From: an uncultured Colwellia sp.
GTDB lineage: Bacteria > Pseudomonadota > Gammaproteobacteria > Enterobacterales > Alteromonadaceae
Assembly: GCA_913061475.1 (NCBI GenBank)
Contig: CAJXUN010000019.1
Location: 1 to 64,000, forward strand
Reading direction: 5' to 3'
DNA: 64,000 bases
Made by a program: the position numbers and the translations under genes. The stretch's first letter is position 1. Each line of letters begins with the position of its first letter. Below, one piece after another: positions 49,976-59,875 of this stretch. The notes under the pieces are model-generated. The model was given only the letters and a program-made list of their open reading frames with translations, did not search any database and was not told the origin of the DNA.

Positions 49976-50638
49976 TTATATATATGCAATCAGTATAGTG
50001 TAAAAGCCATATAAGATCACCAATATTGCCGCCAATTTCCTGAATAAAGTATGATTCAATAATGTCTTAACACTTATTGTACCTAGTGACACTGATAAAA
50101 GTGCCGGTAAAGTGCCAAGGCCAAAGAAGAACATGATCAAGGCGCCGTTAATAGTATCGGCGCTTGCTAATGCCCAAGTTAAGGTTGAATAGACTAAGCC
50201 GCACGGCAACCAACCCCAAAGCGCGCCTAATGCGAATGCACTTTGAATATTTTTGATGGGAATGAATTTTTTAGTTCTTGGTGATACATAACGCCAAATT
50301 CCCTTGCCTAAACGTTCTACATGACTTAACCACATTAGCCATTGCCCCAAATATAAGCCCAGTAAGATAAGAAAAATGCCCGCAATTGTTTTTAGTAAGG
50401 ATACCGGCAGGCCGATATTTTTAGCGGCCATAGAGCTAGTGAGTGCAACTAGCGCGCCAATAAGGCTATAAGACGCTATTCTGCCAAAGTTATAAGCAAA
50501 AACAATTGCGTATTTTTTTTGCTGCGCGGTATTTGATATTGCGGTGGTAAGCATCGTACTAATGCCGCCACACATCACCACACAATGGCCTGAGCCTAAT
50601 AAGCCAATAATAAACGCTGAGAAAAAATCGAGACTCAT
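49976..50638 (-). CDS. TauE/SafE-like (UreH-2 domain) membrane protein of the cco cluster
   Basis: 220 residues, six helices, with GLLGSGHCVVMCGGIS at the start and GALWGWLPCGLVYSTL in the middle. Proteins of this type, with HCxxMCG and PCG motifs, sit beside ccoS in many cbb3 clusters and are suspected in copper delivery or cytochrome assembly. Five bp after ccoS. Confidence 0.88.
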   Translation of the reverse strand: MSLDFFSAFIIGLLGSGHCVVMCGGISTMLTTAISNTAQQKKYAIVFAYNFGRIASYSLIGALVALTSSMAAKNIGLPVSLLKTIAGIFLILLGLYLGQWLMWLSHVERLGKGIWRYVSPRTKKFIPIKNIQSAFALGALWGWLPCGLVYSTLTWALASADTINGALIMFFFGLGTLPALLSVSLGTISVKTLLNHTLFRKLAAILVILYGFYTILIAYI

Positions 50639-50642
50639 GTTG

Positions 50643-50888
50643 TTACTTTTTGACCGATGATTTTACGTGTTCTTGCGTTTTCGATCTTTCATATGAAATT
50701 TCCTTTTCACCTGCCGAATTATGGCTATTGTCATTAATGTGCTTGTCAGCATCATCATCAAAAAGGATACTCATACCTTGCTTGTCTAAGTCATCAAACT
50801 GCTCAGTTTTAACCGCCCAAAAAAACAAATAAATGCCAATGGCAGTCAGTAATACGGCGATCGGAATTAATACATAAATGATGCTCAT
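50643..50888 (-). CDS. ccoS: cbb3-type cytochrome oxidase assembly protein CcoS
   Basis: 81 residues: one N-terminal helix (IIYVLIPIAVLLTAIGIYLFFWAVKTEQFDDLD) and a polar tail. FWAVKxxQFDDL is the family hallmark. Needed for cofactor insertion into cbb3 oxidase. Overlaps the end of ccoI by 4 bases. Confidence 0.92.
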   Translation of the reverse strand: MSIIYVLIPIAVLLTAIGIYLFFWAVKTEQFDDLDKQGMSILFDDDADKHINDNSHNSAGEKEISYERSKTQEHVKSSVKK

Positions 50889-53275
50889 TTTTTCAATAAC
50901 CTTAAAGAATTACTAACGACCAATATTGAACTGGCAGACATGCCAACGACAGCCATATATGGCGCGATATGCCCCATAACGGCTAAAGGCAATACCACAG
51001 CATTATAACCAAATGCCCATAGATAGTTTTGTTTTATAATGCTTGCTGTACGCTCAGATACTTGCCGTAATGTTTGCACGCCATTAAGCTTGTTATTGAG
51101 CAAGATGACATCAGCACCATTTTTAGCAATATCTGTTCCGCTGCCCATAGCGATTGATAAATGTGCGGCGCCAAGTACGGGCGAGTCGTTTACGCCATCA
51201 CCTATCATAGCGACGTTATGAGTGGCTTGCTGGTGTTTAATCGCATTAACTTTATCTTGTGCGGACAAATTTGCTTGCACGCTATTGAGCTTAAGCTCTG
51301 CTTGTAACTTATTGCAACCTTGCAGGTGATCGCCAGACAACATAGCGGTGATAATTTTTTCATGATGTAGAAACTCAATCAATTGCTTAGCGCTATCTCG
51401 TAAGCCATCATGGAGATAAAATTCCGCGACTAAGTTGTGTTCCTGCATTAATACGCACTGTGCACTGTGAGACGCGCCATCACTATCATTAAGTAGCCAT
51501 GAACTCTTACCGATACTATAATGTAAATTATCGACTTTACCTGAAATACCCGCACCTGGAGCAACAATAACCTGTGTTGCGATATGGTTAAAATTACGAA
51601 AAGGACTAAACGCTTTTGCTAACGGATGGGCAGAATGAGCCTCGAGCGCTGCGGCAATAGCTAGTGCATTATTTTGTCCATCTTGGCTGGAAAAATCACC
51701 GTAAGTTTTGACTTCAGAAATGGTGAATTCACCAGTGGTTAATGTGCCGGTTTTATCAAAAGCTACGGCATCAATTACTGGCATCGTTTCTAATACGTGC
51801 GCAGATTTTATCAATATTCCTTCGCGATTAAGTCGCGTGGTGGCGCAAGTTAGTGCGGTTGGTGTAGCTAATGATAGCGCGCAAGGACAAGTTACCACCA
51901 AAACCGATAAGGTGATCCAAAAGGCTTCTTCGGGTTGATGTTGCGACCAATAGATAGCCGTAAGTGTTGCAACAAAAAGAATTAAGGCGACAAAATATTG
52001 CGCTATTTTATCAGACAATTTTGCCAATTTAGGTTTATGGCTTTGAGCATTTTCACTTAAGCGAATTAATTGGCTTAAAAATGACTCTTGATTATTGTGC
52101 TTAACTCTTGCCGTCAAGTTTCCATCACCATTGATGGTGCCAGCAAAAATATCATCAAGCTCGGTTTTTTGCAGAGGTAATTGCTCACCAGACAGCATAG
52201 CTTCATTGATTTGGCTGCGACCGGTCAATATTTCACTGTCAGCAGGTATGGTTTCACCTGGTTTTATTAAAATAATATCGTCGGTTTTTAAATGTGTGGC
52301 GGCGATAAAGCTTTCAATGCCATTTTCAACTTTAGTCGCGGTCATAGGCATTAGTTTTAATAGATTTGCCGAGACATCAGCGGCACGGGTTCGCGCTCTG
52401 AATTCAAGAAACTTTCCAATTAGCAATAAAAAAGTAAACATTGAAACCGATTCGAAATACACTTCACCTTGCTGCGTAAACGTTGCCCATGTACTGGCCA
52501 AAAAGGCAAGGCTGATGGCGATAGATACCGGTACATCCATTGAAAGTTGTCGAGCTTTTAATGCAAAAAAGGCACTTTTATAAAACGGGAATGCACCATA
52601 AGTAACAATAGGTACCGTTAAGAAGAAACTGGCCCAGCGCAGGTAAACCAGTGTGTGCTCTGCCATATCAGCAAAGGCACCAAAATATAAACCAAAAGCG
52701 ATCATCATCACTTGCATCATTAAAATGCCCGAGATGCCTAAGCGCCTAATAAAACTCTTTGCCTGTTTTTTATTTGCCTCTTCCGCGGTACTCGCTTTAA
52801 AGGGTAGGGCGTGATAACCGATTTTATCGATTAAGCTGAAGATTTCACTAAGTTTTATCTGATTTTCTTGCCATTGTACCGTAGCTCTTTGTGTGGTGGC
52901 ATTGACATTTATTTTATTAATACCTTTAAATTTACTCACTTGCATTTCAATTAGCCAAGCACATGCTGAGCAACTTATGCCTTCAATGGTTAATATGGTT
53001 TCCTTGAAACCATCATGGTAATAAGCAAACTCATTTTGTAAGTTTTCATCATCAAGTATTTTATTACGTTGTAATTGTTCGGGGACAAGTATTTCCCCTT
53101 TATTAGCGTGTGCACTACGAAAGCGGTAATAGTCTGTTAAATTGTTCTCAACAATGGTATCTGCCACAGCCTGACAACCTATACAGCACATAGGTTGGCT
53201 TTTATTTTCTATTTCTATATGTAAATCAATACCATTGGGTACAGGCTCACCACAATGAAAACAATTTATGCTCAT
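50885..53275 (-). CDS. ccoI: Copper-transporting P-type ATPase CcoI
   Basis: 796 residues. N-terminal CFHCGEPV and CCIGC Cys-rich part, a heavy-metal-associated motif GISCSACAW, eight helices with CPC in VVTCPCALS, phosphorylation site DKTGTLT and GDGVNDSP. Exports copper for maturation of the CcoN binuclear centre. Same orientation as fixH 13 bp upstream. Confidence 0.94.
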   Translation of the reverse strand: MSINCFHCGEPVPNGIDLHIEIENKSQPMCCIGCQAVADTIVENNLTDYYRFRSAHANKGEILVPEQLQRNKILDDENLQNEFAYYHDGFKETILTIEGISCSACAWLIEMQVSKFKGINKINVNATTQRATVQWQENQIKLSEIFSLIDKIGYHALPFKASTAEEANKKQAKSFIRRLGISGILMMQVMMIAFGLYFGAFADMAEHTLVYLRWASFFLTVPIVTYGAFPFYKSAFFALKARQLSMDVPVSIAISLAFLASTWATFTQQGEVYFESVSMFTFLLLIGKFLEFRARTRAADVSANLLKLMPMTATKVENGIESFIAATHLKTDDIILIKPGETIPADSEILTGRSQINEAMLSGEQLPLQKTELDDIFAGTINGDGNLTARVKHNNQESFLSQLIRLSENAQSHKPKLAKLSDKIAQYFVALILFVATLTAIYWSQHQPEEAFWITLSVLVVTCPCALSLATPTALTCATTRLNREGILIKSAHVLETMPVIDAVAFDKTGTLTTGEFTISEVKTYGDFSSQDGQNNALAIAAALEAHSAHPLAKAFSPFRNFNHIATQVIVAPGAGISGKVDNLHYSIGKSSWLLNDSDGASHSAQCVLMQEHNLVAEFYLHDGLRDSAKQLIEFLHHEKIITAMLSGDHLQGCNKLQAELKLNSVQANLSAQDKVNAIKHQQATHNVAMIGDGVNDSPVLGAAHLSIAMGSGTDIAKNGADVILLNNKLNGVQTLRQVSERTASIIKQNYLWAFGYNAVVLPLAVMGHIAPYMAVVGMSASSILVVSNSLRLLKK

Positions 53276-53288
53276 TAAAATAGGCTCA

Positions 53289-53789
53289 CTAATTTGCTAC
53301 AGCTGGGTTCGGTACTATGTCAATAAAACTTGATTGTGGTAACGTGATCACTGATTGAATTTTCCAATGATTTTCAAATGGACTGATGGTGACACGCCAT
53401 TTACCGGATACATCTTGGTCAGGTTCAAAATGGTGGGTGAAGTTACCATTACCATCAGCGGTTAAAGCTAAATAGAAATCTCTATCTGCTAATGTTGGAT
53501 GATAAAAATTAACATTTAATAATGGAAATTCTTTTTCGATACCGGTTGGACGAATGATTAACTGATCATCAATGAGTTTCAAGCCAAAACGCATACCTAA
53601 CTTTTGCGCTTGTTTAATCTTTCCTAACTCGATATTTATCGCTTTGCCTTTTTTATAATAATCACCAACAACCAGGGGGTCTGGATCTGTATTGGCAATA
53701 ATAAATGTGGCAATGCCGGCAACCACTGCGGTAAAAGGCAATATAAATACAAGCCATGCCCAAGGCTCTTGATACCAAGATGTTTTCAT
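53289..53789 (-). CDS. fixH: FixH/CcoH family assembly protein
   Basis: About 166 residues from the ATG at 53789 (MKTSWYQEPW), where homologues begin; an upstream ATG at 53819 is in frame but lies in a TATAAT-like promoter region. One helix (about 10-32), then FixH motif DPDPLVVGDYYKKGKAIN and a periplasmic domain. Required for cbb3 assembly. Confidence 0.88.
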   Translation of the reverse strand: MKTSWYQEPWAWLVFILPFTAVVAGIATFIIANTDPDPLVVGDYYKKGKAINIELGKIKQAQKLGMRFGLKLIDDQLIIRPTGIEKEFPLLNVNFYHPTLADRDFYLALTADGNGNFTHHFEPDQDVSGKWRVTISPFENHWKIQSVITLPQSSFIDIVPNPAVAN

Positions 53790-53891
53790 TAAATATGCTT
53801 CTTTGCTGAGAATGCCCATATTATACGTCTATTCTTAGTGGGTAACTATCAAAACGTATTAATAAAATGTGCTTAAGTGTATTGCGTATGT

Positions 53892-53927
53892 AAAAAAAAA
53901 CCTTGATGAATGTTACACCAAGGTTTT
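53892..53927 (-). terminator. Terminator after ccoP
   Basis: On the minus strand AAAACCTTG pairs with CAAGGTTTT and is followed by more than four further T. It separates ccoNOQP from fixH-ccoI-ccoS. Confidence 0.88.
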
Positions 53928-53951
53928 GTTTTTAATATAGATTGTTAGTGA

Positions 53952-54917
53952 CTATTTTTGTGACAAGCTATAAACATAGGCGCTGATGACGTGAACTTTT
54001 TGTTCACCCAGGATTTTATCCCAAGCAGGCATTACGCCGGCACGACCATTTGCTATTGATGTTTCAACAGCACGTTGTGAGCCACCATATAACCAAACGT
54101 TGTCGGTTAGGTTAGGCGCACCCAATGGAATGCCCATTTCTACACTGCCTTTACCTTCTGCGCCATGACAAGCTGCACACATAGCAAACTTAACTTTACC
54201 CGCTTCAGCCGCTGTTGCATCAACTTCACGACCACTTAAGCTAAGCACAAAGGCAGCCACTTCTTTAACTCCTTGCTCACCACCTAACGCTGCACTCCAA
54301 GCCATCATGCCGTTTGCCTTACGGCCATCCATAATACTTGCTTTGATCATTTCCGGTGAACCACCGTATAACCAATCTTTGTCGGTTAAATTAGGAAAGC
54401 CTGTTGTGCCACGAGCATCAGAGCCGTGACATTGTGAACAGTTTTGTAAAAATAGACGCTGGCCTACTTTTAATGCTTCCTCATTTCCGGCTAAAGCTTC
54501 GATACTTTGAGCAGCATACGCTTCAAAGATAGGGCCGTATTTTTCATCAGCCGCTGAAACTTCGCGATCGTACTGAACCAACATGCCAGTTTCTTTCGCC
54601 AAAGCTGATTTTTCTTTAGACTCAGCAAGGTTCAATATACCTTGGTTAGAGCTTTGCCAACCGGAAAGACCATTCCAACCACCAAGACCATAAACCGCAA
54701 TATAACCAAAGCCCCAAATAATGGTTAATAAGAAGAAATTACTCCACCATTTTGGTAGTGGATTGTTTAATTCTTCAATGCCATCAAAGGTATGTCCCAT
54801 AGATTCACCTTCAGGAACACCTGCAAAGTTCTTTAAGCACATACGTAGTAATAGATAACAACCTATCAATGTGCCAAGGGTTAGAACTGATACCCAAATA
54901 GTCCAGAAGCTAGACAT
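53952..54917 (-). CDS. ccoP: cbb3 oxidase subunit III, di-haem cytochrome c
   Basis: 321 residues: two N-terminal helices (about 8-28 and 58-78), then two c-type haem sites CSQCH (about 159) and CAACH (about 246), each with a downstream Met region. Passes electrons from cytochrome c to CcoO/CcoN. Overlaps ccoQ by 8 bases. Confidence 0.95.
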   Translation of the reverse strand: MSSFWTIWVSVLTLGTLIGCYLLLRMCLKNFAGVPEGESMGHTFDGIEELNNPLPKWWSNFFLLTIIWGFGYIAVYGLGGWNGLSGWQSSNQGILNLAESKEKSALAKETGMLVQYDREVSAADEKYGPIFEAYAAQSIEALAGNEEALKVGQRLFLQNCSQCHGSDARGTTGFPNLTDKDWLYGGSPEMIKASIMDGRKANGMMAWSAALGGEQGVKEVAAFVLSLSGREVDATAAEAGKVKFAMCAACHGAEGKGSVEMGIPLGAPNLTDNVWLYGGSQRAVETSIANGRAGVMPAWDKILGEQKVHVISAYVYSLSQK

Positions 54918-55104
54918 TATTAGTCTCCTGCTTGTTATTTTTATCGTTGTGTTTTATTTCTACTTTTTCTTCGAAAATCGAATTTGCCGCATCATCAAAC
55001 GCTGACTTGCGTTTTTTTGAATATGACCAAACCACAATGACAATAAATAATGCCAATATTAAGAGGGCAATTAATCCCCTAAGAGTGCCGTAATCCATCA
55101 TCAT
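54910..55104 (-). CDS. ccoQ: cbb3 oxidase small subunit CcoQ
   Basis: 64 residues with one helix (GLIALLILALFIVIVVWSY) and a basic tail. Several ATGs in a row leave the exact start open. It overlaps the ccoO stop by one base and ccoP by eight. Confidence 0.88.
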   Translation of the reverse strand: MMMDYGTLRGLIALLILALFIVIVVWSYSKKRKSAFDDAANSIFEEKVEIKHNDKNNKQETNNV

Positions 55105-55748
55105 TATTTCAACGCATGACCGAGAGATTGCAAATATGCAATTAATGCATCCATTTCTGTTTTGCCTTTAACTGCTTTTTTTGCACCAGCAATTTCAGCT
55201 TCAGAATAAAGTGGAATAGCATTACCTTGCTCGTCTTTATGGCTACGATTACGGGTTAAGAAGTTAAATGTTGATAACTTTTTCGCTGTTAATTCACCAT
55301 CAAGCGTATTTTCAGCTAACCATTTAAACGAAGGCATATTTGATTCAGGTACAACCGAACGAGGGTCAAGTAAATGCGCACGATGCCAATCGTCGCTATA
55401 ACGACCGCCAACACGCGCTAAATCAGGACCTGTACGTTTTGAACCCCATAAGAATGGATGTTCCCATACATGTTCCCCGGCAACTGAATAATGGCCATAG
55501 CGTTCTGTTTCCGCACGGAAAGGACGGATCATTTGGCTATGACAAACATTACAACTCTCACGGATGTAAACATCACGTCCTTCCATTTCTAAAGCGGTGT
55601 AAGGGCGCAAGTCATCAACTGGGGTTGTAGTGGCTTTTTGAAAGAAAAGCGGTGTTATTTCAACTAATCCACCGATGCTGATCGCAAGAATGGTAAAGAT
55701 GAAGAATAAGCCAACGTGCTTTTCAACTTTTTCGTGTTTGTTGGTCAT
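55104..55748 (-). CDS. ccoO: cbb3 oxidase subunit II, mono-haem cytochrome c
   Basis: 214 residues: N-terminal helix (about 12-34), haem site [12 protein letters not shown] (C67-x2-C70-H71) and [14 protein letters not shown] with the axial Met. Second gene of ccoNOQP. Confidence 0.95.
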   Translation of the reverse strand: MTNKHEKVEKHVGLFFIFTILAISIGGLVEITPLFFQKATTTPVDDLRPYTALEMEGRDVYIRESCNVCHSQMIRPFRAETERYGHYSVAGEHVWEHPFLWGSKRTGPDLARVGGRYSDDWHRAHLLDPRSVVPESNMPSFKWLAENTLDGELTAKKLSTFNFLTRNRSHKDEQGNAIPLYSEAEIAGAKKAVKGKTEMDALIAYLQSLGHALK

Positions 55749-55759
55749 GGTCGGGCTCC

Positions 55760-57181
55760 TTAAGCTACGTCAACAGGCTTAAGACTTCCGTCTTTAGCAC
55801 GAATGGTTTTGAACATGTTGTAAGCCATTAGAATAAAACCAGCTACCACTAATACACCACCAACAAAGCGGATAAAGTAGAATGGTTTTGAAGCAATTAG
55901 ACTTTCAACAAAACTGTAGGTTAAGGTACCGTCAGTATTTACCGCTCTCCACATTAACCCTTGCATTACACCCGAAATCCACATCGCAACAATATATAAA
56001 ATAATGCCGGCGGTATGCATCCAAAAATGAATGTTGATTAAACGAATACTGTACATGCGGCCTTGATTAAATAGCACAGGGATTAAGTGATACATAGCAC
56101 CAATTGATACCATGGCAACCCAACCTAGCGCACCTGAATGAACATGACCAATAGTCCAATCGGTGTAATGAGAAAGCGCGTTTACTGATTTTATTGCCAT
56201 CATTGGACCTTCAAACGTAGACATACCGTAGAAAGATAAAGAAACAATTAAGAAGCGTAAAATTGGATCATGACGTAATTTATGCCATGCGCCTGAAAGT
56301 GTCATAATACCGTTAATCATACCACCCCAAGATGGTAAAAATAACACGATTGACATCACCATACCCACTGACTGAGCCCAATCAGGCAATGCCGTGTAAT
56401 GTAAATGATGAGGACCAGCCCAAATGTATAACGATACCAATGCCCAGAAATGGACAATAGACAAACGGTAAGAATAAACAGGACGCTCAGCTTGTTTTGG
56501 TACGAAGTAATACATCATACCCAAGAAACCCGCTGTTAATAAGAAACCTACTGCGTTATGTCCGTACCACCACTGCATCATGGCATCGATAGCACCAGAG
56601 TAGATGGAGTAGGATTTCATCATGGAAACAGGAATAACCATACTGTTGCCGATATGTAGTACCGCAACGGTGAGAATGAAGCCACCAAAAAACCAGTTAG
56701 CAACATAAATATGTGAGGTTTTACGCTTAACTAAGGTACCAAAAAATACAATAGCGTAACTCACCCACACAACAGCAATTAAAATATCAATCGGCCACTC
56801 TAGCTCTGCGTACTCTTTGCTTGATGTATAACCCAGTGGTAAAGTTATCACAGCAAGAACGATAACCGCTTGCCAACCCCAGAAGGTAAAAGCCGCTAAT
56901 TTGCCCCCAAACAGGGTGGTTTTACACGTACGCTGAACAACATAATATGAAGTAGCAAAGAGTGCACTGGTACCAAAAGCAAAAATTACCGCATTGGTAT
57001 GCAGCGGACGAAGACGAGAATAGGTTAACCAAGGTGTTTCAAAGTTTAATGCAGGCCAAATTAATTGTGCTGCAATAAGAACTCCTACTAGTGTACCAAC
57101 GATCCCCCAAATAACTGTCATTACGGTGAATTGACGCACCACATTGAAGTTATAGGACGGATGATCTAGCGTTGTTGTCAT
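55760..57181 (-). CDS. ccoN: cbb3 oxidase catalytic subunit I
   Basis: 473 residues, twelve helices, haem-copper oxidase fold. Conserved His clusters are visible, including LHTNAVIF near the start, [29 protein letters not shown] and [10 protein letters not shown]. High-affinity oxygen reduction with proton pumping. A perfect FNR box lies 166 bp upstream. Confidence 0.96.
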   Translation of the reverse strand: MTTTLDHPSYNFNVVRQFTVMTVIWGIVGTLVGVLIAAQLIWPALNFETPWLTYSRLRPLHTNAVIFAFGTSALFATSYYVVQRTCKTTLFGGKLAAFTFWGWQAVIVLAVITLPLGYTSSKEYAELEWPIDILIAVVWVSYAIVFFGTLVKRKTSHIYVANWFFGGFILTVAVLHIGNSMVIPVSMMKSYSIYSGAIDAMMQWWYGHNAVGFLLTAGFLGMMYYFVPKQAERPVYSYRLSIVHFWALVSLYIWAGPHHLHYTALPDWAQSVGMVMSIVLFLPSWGGMINGIMTLSGAWHKLRHDPILRFLIVSLSFYGMSTFEGPMMAIKSVNALSHYTDWTIGHVHSGALGWVAMVSIGAMYHLIPVLFNQGRMYSIRLINIHFWMHTAGIILYIVAMWISGVMQGLMWRAVNTDGTLTYSFVESLIASKPFYFIRFVGGVLVVAGFILMAYNMFKTIRAKDGSLKPVDVA

Positions 57182-57346
57182 TTTTATTGTTCCGTTACTA
57201 GGTTATATTTTGCAATTTTAGATAAAAAACATGCTTTTTCATGAAAAAATGCTGAGAAGCCGTGATAAATGTCACACTCTGTTGCGAGTTGTTTCAAAAT
57301 CAGTGTAATTTTACCTTTCGCCTATGGCATAAATCAACCGCAAAGC

Positions 57347-57360
57347 TTGATTTAAATCAA
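57347..57360. promoter_or_regulatory. Perfect FNR box upstream of ccoN
   Basis: TTGATTTAAATCAA is an exact match to TTGAT-N4-ATCAA and fully palindromic. It lies in the 388-bp gap 57182-57569, 166 bp before the ccoN start, so a promoter with a long leader, or one just downstream of the box, is implied. Nothing else stood out in the gap. Confidence 0.85.
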
Positions 57361-57569
57361 CAAAAAAATTGCTTTGGCTGTAATATCCTTCGATAAGTTA
57401 ATCGCCAAGTTAAAAATAATTGTTTTGAAGAGAAAAGGTTACTATTAAAAGTAGGCTAATTTAGCTAAAACAGCGAGTTAACTTACGACAATAAATTATA
57501 CAGCAATTACCTCGTAAATAATGAACGTCGACTGCTAATTATTTTATAATTATAAGTGTGATGAGCTAA

Positions 57570-58301
57570 TTAACTGTAGGCGATACTTTTTAAGCCAACT
57601 AAATCTAAAATTTCAAGATTTTTCGCATGAATGGATAATAAACCTTTGTGTTGGAATTTAGAGAATATTCGACTGAGTGTTTCTCGGCGAAAACCCAAGT
57701 GATTGGCAATAACATCTCGACCCACCGGCAAATGTAATTTTGTTTCACTGTCTTGGTATTGGGCATTACGTTTTACCATATTGAGAATAAATGCCGCTAA
57801 TAAGCTCTCGGCGGTATGCTTGGCGACAACAGAAGTGAATTCTTCACGTAACATTGAATTTTGCTTACTTAACAAAGATATTAAGTTGAGTTGTAACTCA
57901 GGCATAAGTTTGCCACATGCATTAAGTTCGGCTAAATCAATTTTACAAACGCTGGTATTACCGACGGCTACAGCATTATAGTTATAATGCTTGGTATGTA
58001 TTGCGTCCTCGCCAATCAATTCTCCAGGAAAGCGAAACCCAATAACTTTCTCTCTACGTTCAGGGGATGTTTCAGTTAATTTAAAACTACCTGAACAAAC
58101 GGCATATATGGCATCGGCATTTTCATTTTCTTGAAAAAGTGGCGCAGAAATATTGACAATATTACGTTTAGATAAATAACTGTCCATGATCGATACTTCT
58201 GTTTTACCTGCTTTCAACGGTAGACATATAGGTTGCATCGAGCAATTATCGCAGTCTATGTATTTAGTGTTAGGTTGTTTAACTTTAATGCATGTTGTCA
58301 T
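57570..58301 (-). CDS. Second FNR-type Crp family regulator
   Basis: About 243 residues from ATG 58301 (AGG upstream; a GTG six codons earlier is in frame). It repeats the Fnr pattern: C17-x2-C20-x5-C26 and a further Cys in SVCKID, so a 4Fe-4S oxygen or NO sensor is likely. The recognition helix RRETLSRIF keeps E-x-x-S-R. Divergence from the fnr product is high, so it is a paralogue of distinct role, perhaps tuning cco expression. Divergent from a lipoprotein gene with palindromes between. Confidence 0.88.
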   Translation of the reverse strand: MTTCIKVKQPNTKYIDCDNCSMQPICLPLKAGKTEVSIMDSYLSKRNIVNISAPLFQENENADAIYAVCSGSFKLTETSPERREKVIGFRFPGELIGEDAIHTKHYNYNAVAVGNTSVCKIDLAELNACGKLMPELQLNLISLLSKQNSMLREEFTSVVAKHTAESLLAAFILNMVKRNAQYQDSETKLHLPVGRDVIANHLGFRRETLSRIFSKFQHKGLLSIHAKNLEILDLVGLKSIAYS

Positions 58302-58386
58302 TTCGTTGCCTACTATCACTTAAAATGTAGTTGAATGTGAAGAATTAAATAGGAGCTAAGTATAGCCAAGGCAAACTAAAGGAGCT

Positions 58387-58400
58387 TTGTTTCAAATCAA
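58387..58400. promoter_or_regulatory. FNR-box-like site between regulator and lipoprotein genes
   Basis: TTGTTTCAAATCAA matches the FNR consensus in nine of ten fixed positions. It could serve autoregulation of the minus-strand regulator or the plus-strand lipoprotein gene. Confidence 0.6.
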
Positions 58401-58416
58401 ACGTAAGGGCTAAAAA

Positions 58417-58432
58417 AGTGATAATTATCACT
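58417..58432. promoter_or_regulatory. Perfect 16-bp palindrome, Crp-like
   Basis: AGTGATAATTATCACT contains GTGA-N6-TCAC, the core of a Crp site, and is fully symmetric. It lies 46 bp before the lipoprotein start and 17 bp from the FNR-like box. Confidence 0.55.
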
Positions 58433-58477
58433 AGGGTCTGTATTATGTCTGGCAAATAACTTATCCGTTCTCCTTTT

Positions 58478-59032
58478 ATGATAAATAGCAATAAAACCGT
58501 GTATGTGTTTTTATTTTTAGCGTTAACAGCCTTATTAAGTGCGTGTAATGACGACGATGGTCAATTGAACCAGGCAAATGTTCAAAATACGGTTGCGATG
58601 CAGTGTCTTGAATTTCAAAGCCAGTGTCAGTTTGATGTAGCCGATGGTCATGTGGACGTATTGTTTGACGTTAATAAAATTGTTGCCGAGCATGCCTTTA
58701 ATATTTCAGTTAATTACCGTGGCGTTAATAATATTAAAGCGGTTAACGGTTATATGGAAGGCGTCGATATGTTCATGGGTAAAATACCGTTATTCTTAGA
58801 GCCTCACATTGGTTTAGACGACATAACGATTAATGAAGTGACTAGTTCGAAGGCACAAGCCCTTGAAAATGAAAAACCAATAGGTGAAGCTCAAAAACAG
58901 ATATATCGTGGTGAGTTGTTAGTGGGCAGTTGCTCGGCTGGGCAAATGACCTGGAAAATTTGGTTAACCTTAACCACAGCGGATGATCAGAGTAATACAA
59001 TAATGTTAACTGTCGTAAGTTATCGTCAATAA
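58478..59032 (+). CDS. Lipoprotein of unknown function
   Basis: 184 residues with a lipoprotein signal (VFLFLALTALLSAC, lipid Cys about 23) followed by acidic DDD. The mature part contains CLEFQSQCQFD and a late Cys (GSCSAG). No recognised family. The ribosome site is weak. Neighbouring FNR-like and Crp-like sites suggest redox or carbon control. Confidence 0.75.
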   Translation: MINSNKTVYVFLFLALTALLSACNDDDGQLNQANVQNTVAMQCLEFQSQCQFDVADGHVDVLFDVNKIVAEHAFNISVNYRGVNNIKAVNGYMEGVDMFMGKIPLFLEPHIGLDDITINEVTSSKAQALENEKPIGEAQKQIYRGELLVGSCSAGQMTWKIWLTLTTADDQSNTIMLTVVSYRQ

Positions 59033-59099
59033 CTTGTACTAAATAAACCTAAGTATTTGATATTACTAGCAGTAGCTTGAGCTATCCAGTGAAAATTAA

Positions 59100-59720
59100 T
59101 TAACTGCTTGCTAGCCAAATAGCGACCAAAATCATCAAGCTTCCAGATATTTTATTGAGTAATTGCACATTATTACGTTGCGTTAACACCTTGCCGATGG
59201 TTTTACCGCCTGTGGCGTAAATAGTCATACAAATAAATTCAGATACTAATATAACAGCAACTAAAATAACTAATTGTGGCGCTAGCGGCAAAGCTTGGCT
59301 GATAAATGGCGGTAATAGCGAAATCATAAATGCCCAACCTTTAGGGTTAGCAATCGCGGTAAAAAAACCTTGTTGAAATAAACTACGCTTTTTGATGGTT
59401 TTTTGGCATTGTGCTGAACTCGTGACCAGCTCACCTTTAGCGCGCCACATGTTAATGCCCACATAGGCGAGATATAACGCACCCAGTATTTTAAATGCTT
59501 GAAATAATTCTGGAAATTTAGTCATTATTGTAGCGACGCCGAGCACCGAGGCAATAGCTACAGTGGCAACACCCAGCAACTCGCCATACATCATCCAAAA
59601 CGTTTTCCTTACACCAATAGTAATGCCTAAGCTCATAGCGAGTGTCATGCACATGCCTGGTGTTAAGCTAACAATAAAAAATGTTGGAATAAAAAGACTC
59701 AGTAGGGCGATATCAATCAA
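59100..59720 (-). CDS. LysE/RhtB family amino-acid exporter
   Basis: 206 residues, six helices. The N-terminal TPGMCMTLAMSLGITIGVRKTFWMMYGELLG and FFTAIANPKGWAFM are typical of RhtB-type exporters. Substrate unknown. Monocistronic. Confidence 0.9.
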   Translation of the reverse strand: MIDIALLSLFIPTFFIVSLTPGMCMTLAMSLGITIGVRKTFWMMYGELLGVATVAIASVLGVATIMTKFPELFQAFKILGALYLAYVGINMWRAKGELVTSSAQCQKTIKKRSLFQQGFFTAIANPKGWAFMISLLPPFISQALPLAPQLVILVAVILVSEFICMTIYATGGKTIGKVLTQRNNVQLLNKISGSLMILVAIWLASS

Positions 59721-59807
59721 AGGAGTTTTACCTAAGTGTTAATGAGCAAGGGATTTATCGATTTCTAGCGCTATATTATCTGATCGAAGGCTATAGCGTA
59801 ATAAAAA

Positions 59808-59840
59808 TTTACTTTCTTAAGTTTGCCTTAAGAAAGTAAA
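59808..59840. promoter_or_regulatory. 13-bp perfect inverted repeat upstream of the TlpA-DUF3570 cluster
   Basis: TTTACTTTCTTAA (59808-59820) and its exact complement (59828-59840) are 7 bp apart, ending 35 bp before the tlpA-like start. Position suits an operator or a 5' hairpin. Confidence 0.6.
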
Positions 59841-59875
59841 GTTACTTTAGTGGTGGATGTATCTGGAAAACAACA

